Of a DNA stretch of 64,000 bases, positions 63,476 through 64,000 are shown piece by piece. Where the stretch lies: NCBI RefSeq assembly GCF_009674495.1, contig NZ_WKJN01000007.1, forward strand, positions 1-64,000, read 5' to 3'. Positions within the stretch are counted from its first letter, which is position 1. The number at the start of each line of letters is the position of its first letter. The notes beneath the pieces are model-generated. The model was not told the origin of the DNA. It made no database searches and saw only the letters and a program-made list of their open reading frames with translations. The stretch is from Duganella alba. GTDB taxonomy: Bacteria > Pseudomonadota > Gammaproteobacteria > Burkholderiales > Burkholderiaceae_D. The position numbers were made by a program, and so were the translations under genes.

Positions 63476-63763
63476 TCAGGTGTCGCTGGAGCCGCCCGAT
63501 GGCGTCGGCGTCGGCGCAGGGGTCGGCGCAGGCGCGGGCGACTCGCTCTTGCCTGGCGCGGTGCCGGTGGCCGGCGGCGTGCCGCCGCGGAAATCGGTCA
63601 CATACCAGCCGGAACCTTTCAACTGGAAACCGGCAGCGGTCACTTGCTTCTTAAACGACTCCTTGCCGCACGACGGGCAGACAGTCAGCTGCGGGTCGGA
63701 AATCTTCTGCAAGACATCCTTGGCAAAACCGCATGCCTCGCAGCGGTACGCGTAGATCGGCAT
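63476..63763 (-). CDS. FmdB-family zinc ribbon protein
   Basis: A 95-residue protein starting MPIYAYRCEACGFAKDVLQK with a second pair CPSCG; the four cysteines form a zinc ribbon of the FmdB family. The C-terminal 35 residues are Pro/Ala/Thr/Ser-rich and probably disordered. A regulatory or RNA/DNA-binding role is assumed for the family. GGAG is six bases upstream of the ATG at 63763; the TTG at 63766 is less likely. It is the first gene of the fmdB-DUF502-aspS-nudB unit. Confidence 0.88.
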   Translation of the reverse strand: MPIYAYRCEACGFAKDVLQKISDPQLTVCPSCGKESFKKQVTAAGFQLKGSGWYVTDFRGGTPPATGTAPGKSESPAPAPTPAPTPTPSGGSSDT

Positions 63764-64000
63764 CAATTACTCCGCAAAAATCATCAAAACCCTGAATTAT
63801 AAAGCCTTTTGCCGGCCATCTGACTGTTTCCTGTGGTTACGCCAACTTGGCTAATCGTTTTCATAGCAAAAAACTATTCGCAAATTGTTTTGCGGCATGT
63901 TTAAATGCAATCCTACAAGCGCTGATTTCCCAATCCCTGAATCGCCGCATCGTTAGCCGTCCGTGACGAACGACGCTCCAACTCTTTGATTCTTTGGGAA
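63764..64000. other. Upstream region of the fmdB-aspS unit, right edge
   Basis: No gene is seen in this part, which should include the promoter of the fmdB-DUF502-aspS unit. A short stem CGCAAA-TTGT-TTTGCG (63879-63894) is the only notable structure. Confidence 0.4.

Overview
The window reads as a high-GC betaproteobacterial chromosome, most likely from the Oxalobacteraceae (Massilia, Duganella or Janthinobacterium type). This is inferred from the coding style, the fmdB-DUF502-aspS-nudB gene order, a Csu-type spore-coat-U pilus operon and a clsB/exonuclease-phosphatase pair. A block of about 26.8 kb in the middle is clearly AT-richer and carries defence and transposition genes.

Left chromosomal part (1-23657). 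An anti-sigma factor tail and an HxlR regulator come first. A chaperone-usher pilus operon of Csu type follows (chaperone, usher, two-domain tip protein; minus strand), with a tiny secreted protein opposite it. Then come a REC-AraC response regulator, PnuC, an M48 protease fused to a type IV pilin-like tail, and a hybrid histidine kinase. A minus-strand cluster encodes a DsbA-like thiol oxidoreductase, a Cys-rich secreted repeat protein, a B-lectin secreted protein and an outer-membrane secretin. A catalase-family protein, a HupE/UreJ protein with a DUF3500/Ig-like lipoprotein, an MFS exporter, a small coiled-coil protein and a DUF427 protein complete this part.

Mobile element (23658-50420). 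The block is bounded by an exact 13-bp inverted repeat (CGTTGAGTGACAC) and an exact 5-bp direct repeat (TCATC). It carries tnsA-tnsB-tnsC-tniQ, so it is a Tn7-like transposon. It sits in the last codons of the DUF427 gene and supplies a replacement Arg-stop. Its cargo is mostly defence-like. There is a STAND-type ATPase/TPR/glycosyltransferase fusion and the phosphorothioation genes dndB-C-D-E on the plus strand. Convergent with dndBCDE is a tightly overlapping five-gene minus-strand operon: a 70-aa protein, a second DndD-like SMC ATPase, a DndE-like domain fused to an FtsK motor, an AriA-like ATPase, and a DUF4435 (AriB-like, Toprim) protein. An orphan protein with an Mrr-like QxK nuclease motif, two XRE regulators with palindromic sites nearby, and several small hypotheticals complete the cargo. 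My inference is that dndBCDE marks self DNA, and that the second operon is a DndD/DndE-derived sensor-motor coupled to a PARIS-like effector pair. This composite is the strongest candidate here for an undescribed system.

Right chromosomal part (50421-64000). Downstream of the element lies a fatty-acid beta-oxidation operon (TetR regulator, acyl-CoA dehydrogenase, hydroxyacyl-CoA dehydrogenase/enoyl-CoA hydratase, thiolase, enoyl-CoA hydratase). It is followed by an Hsp15/clsB/EEP operon, a DUF4160-DUF2442 pair, and nudB, aspS, DUF502 and fmdB genes. No rRNA, tRNA or CRISPR array was seen.
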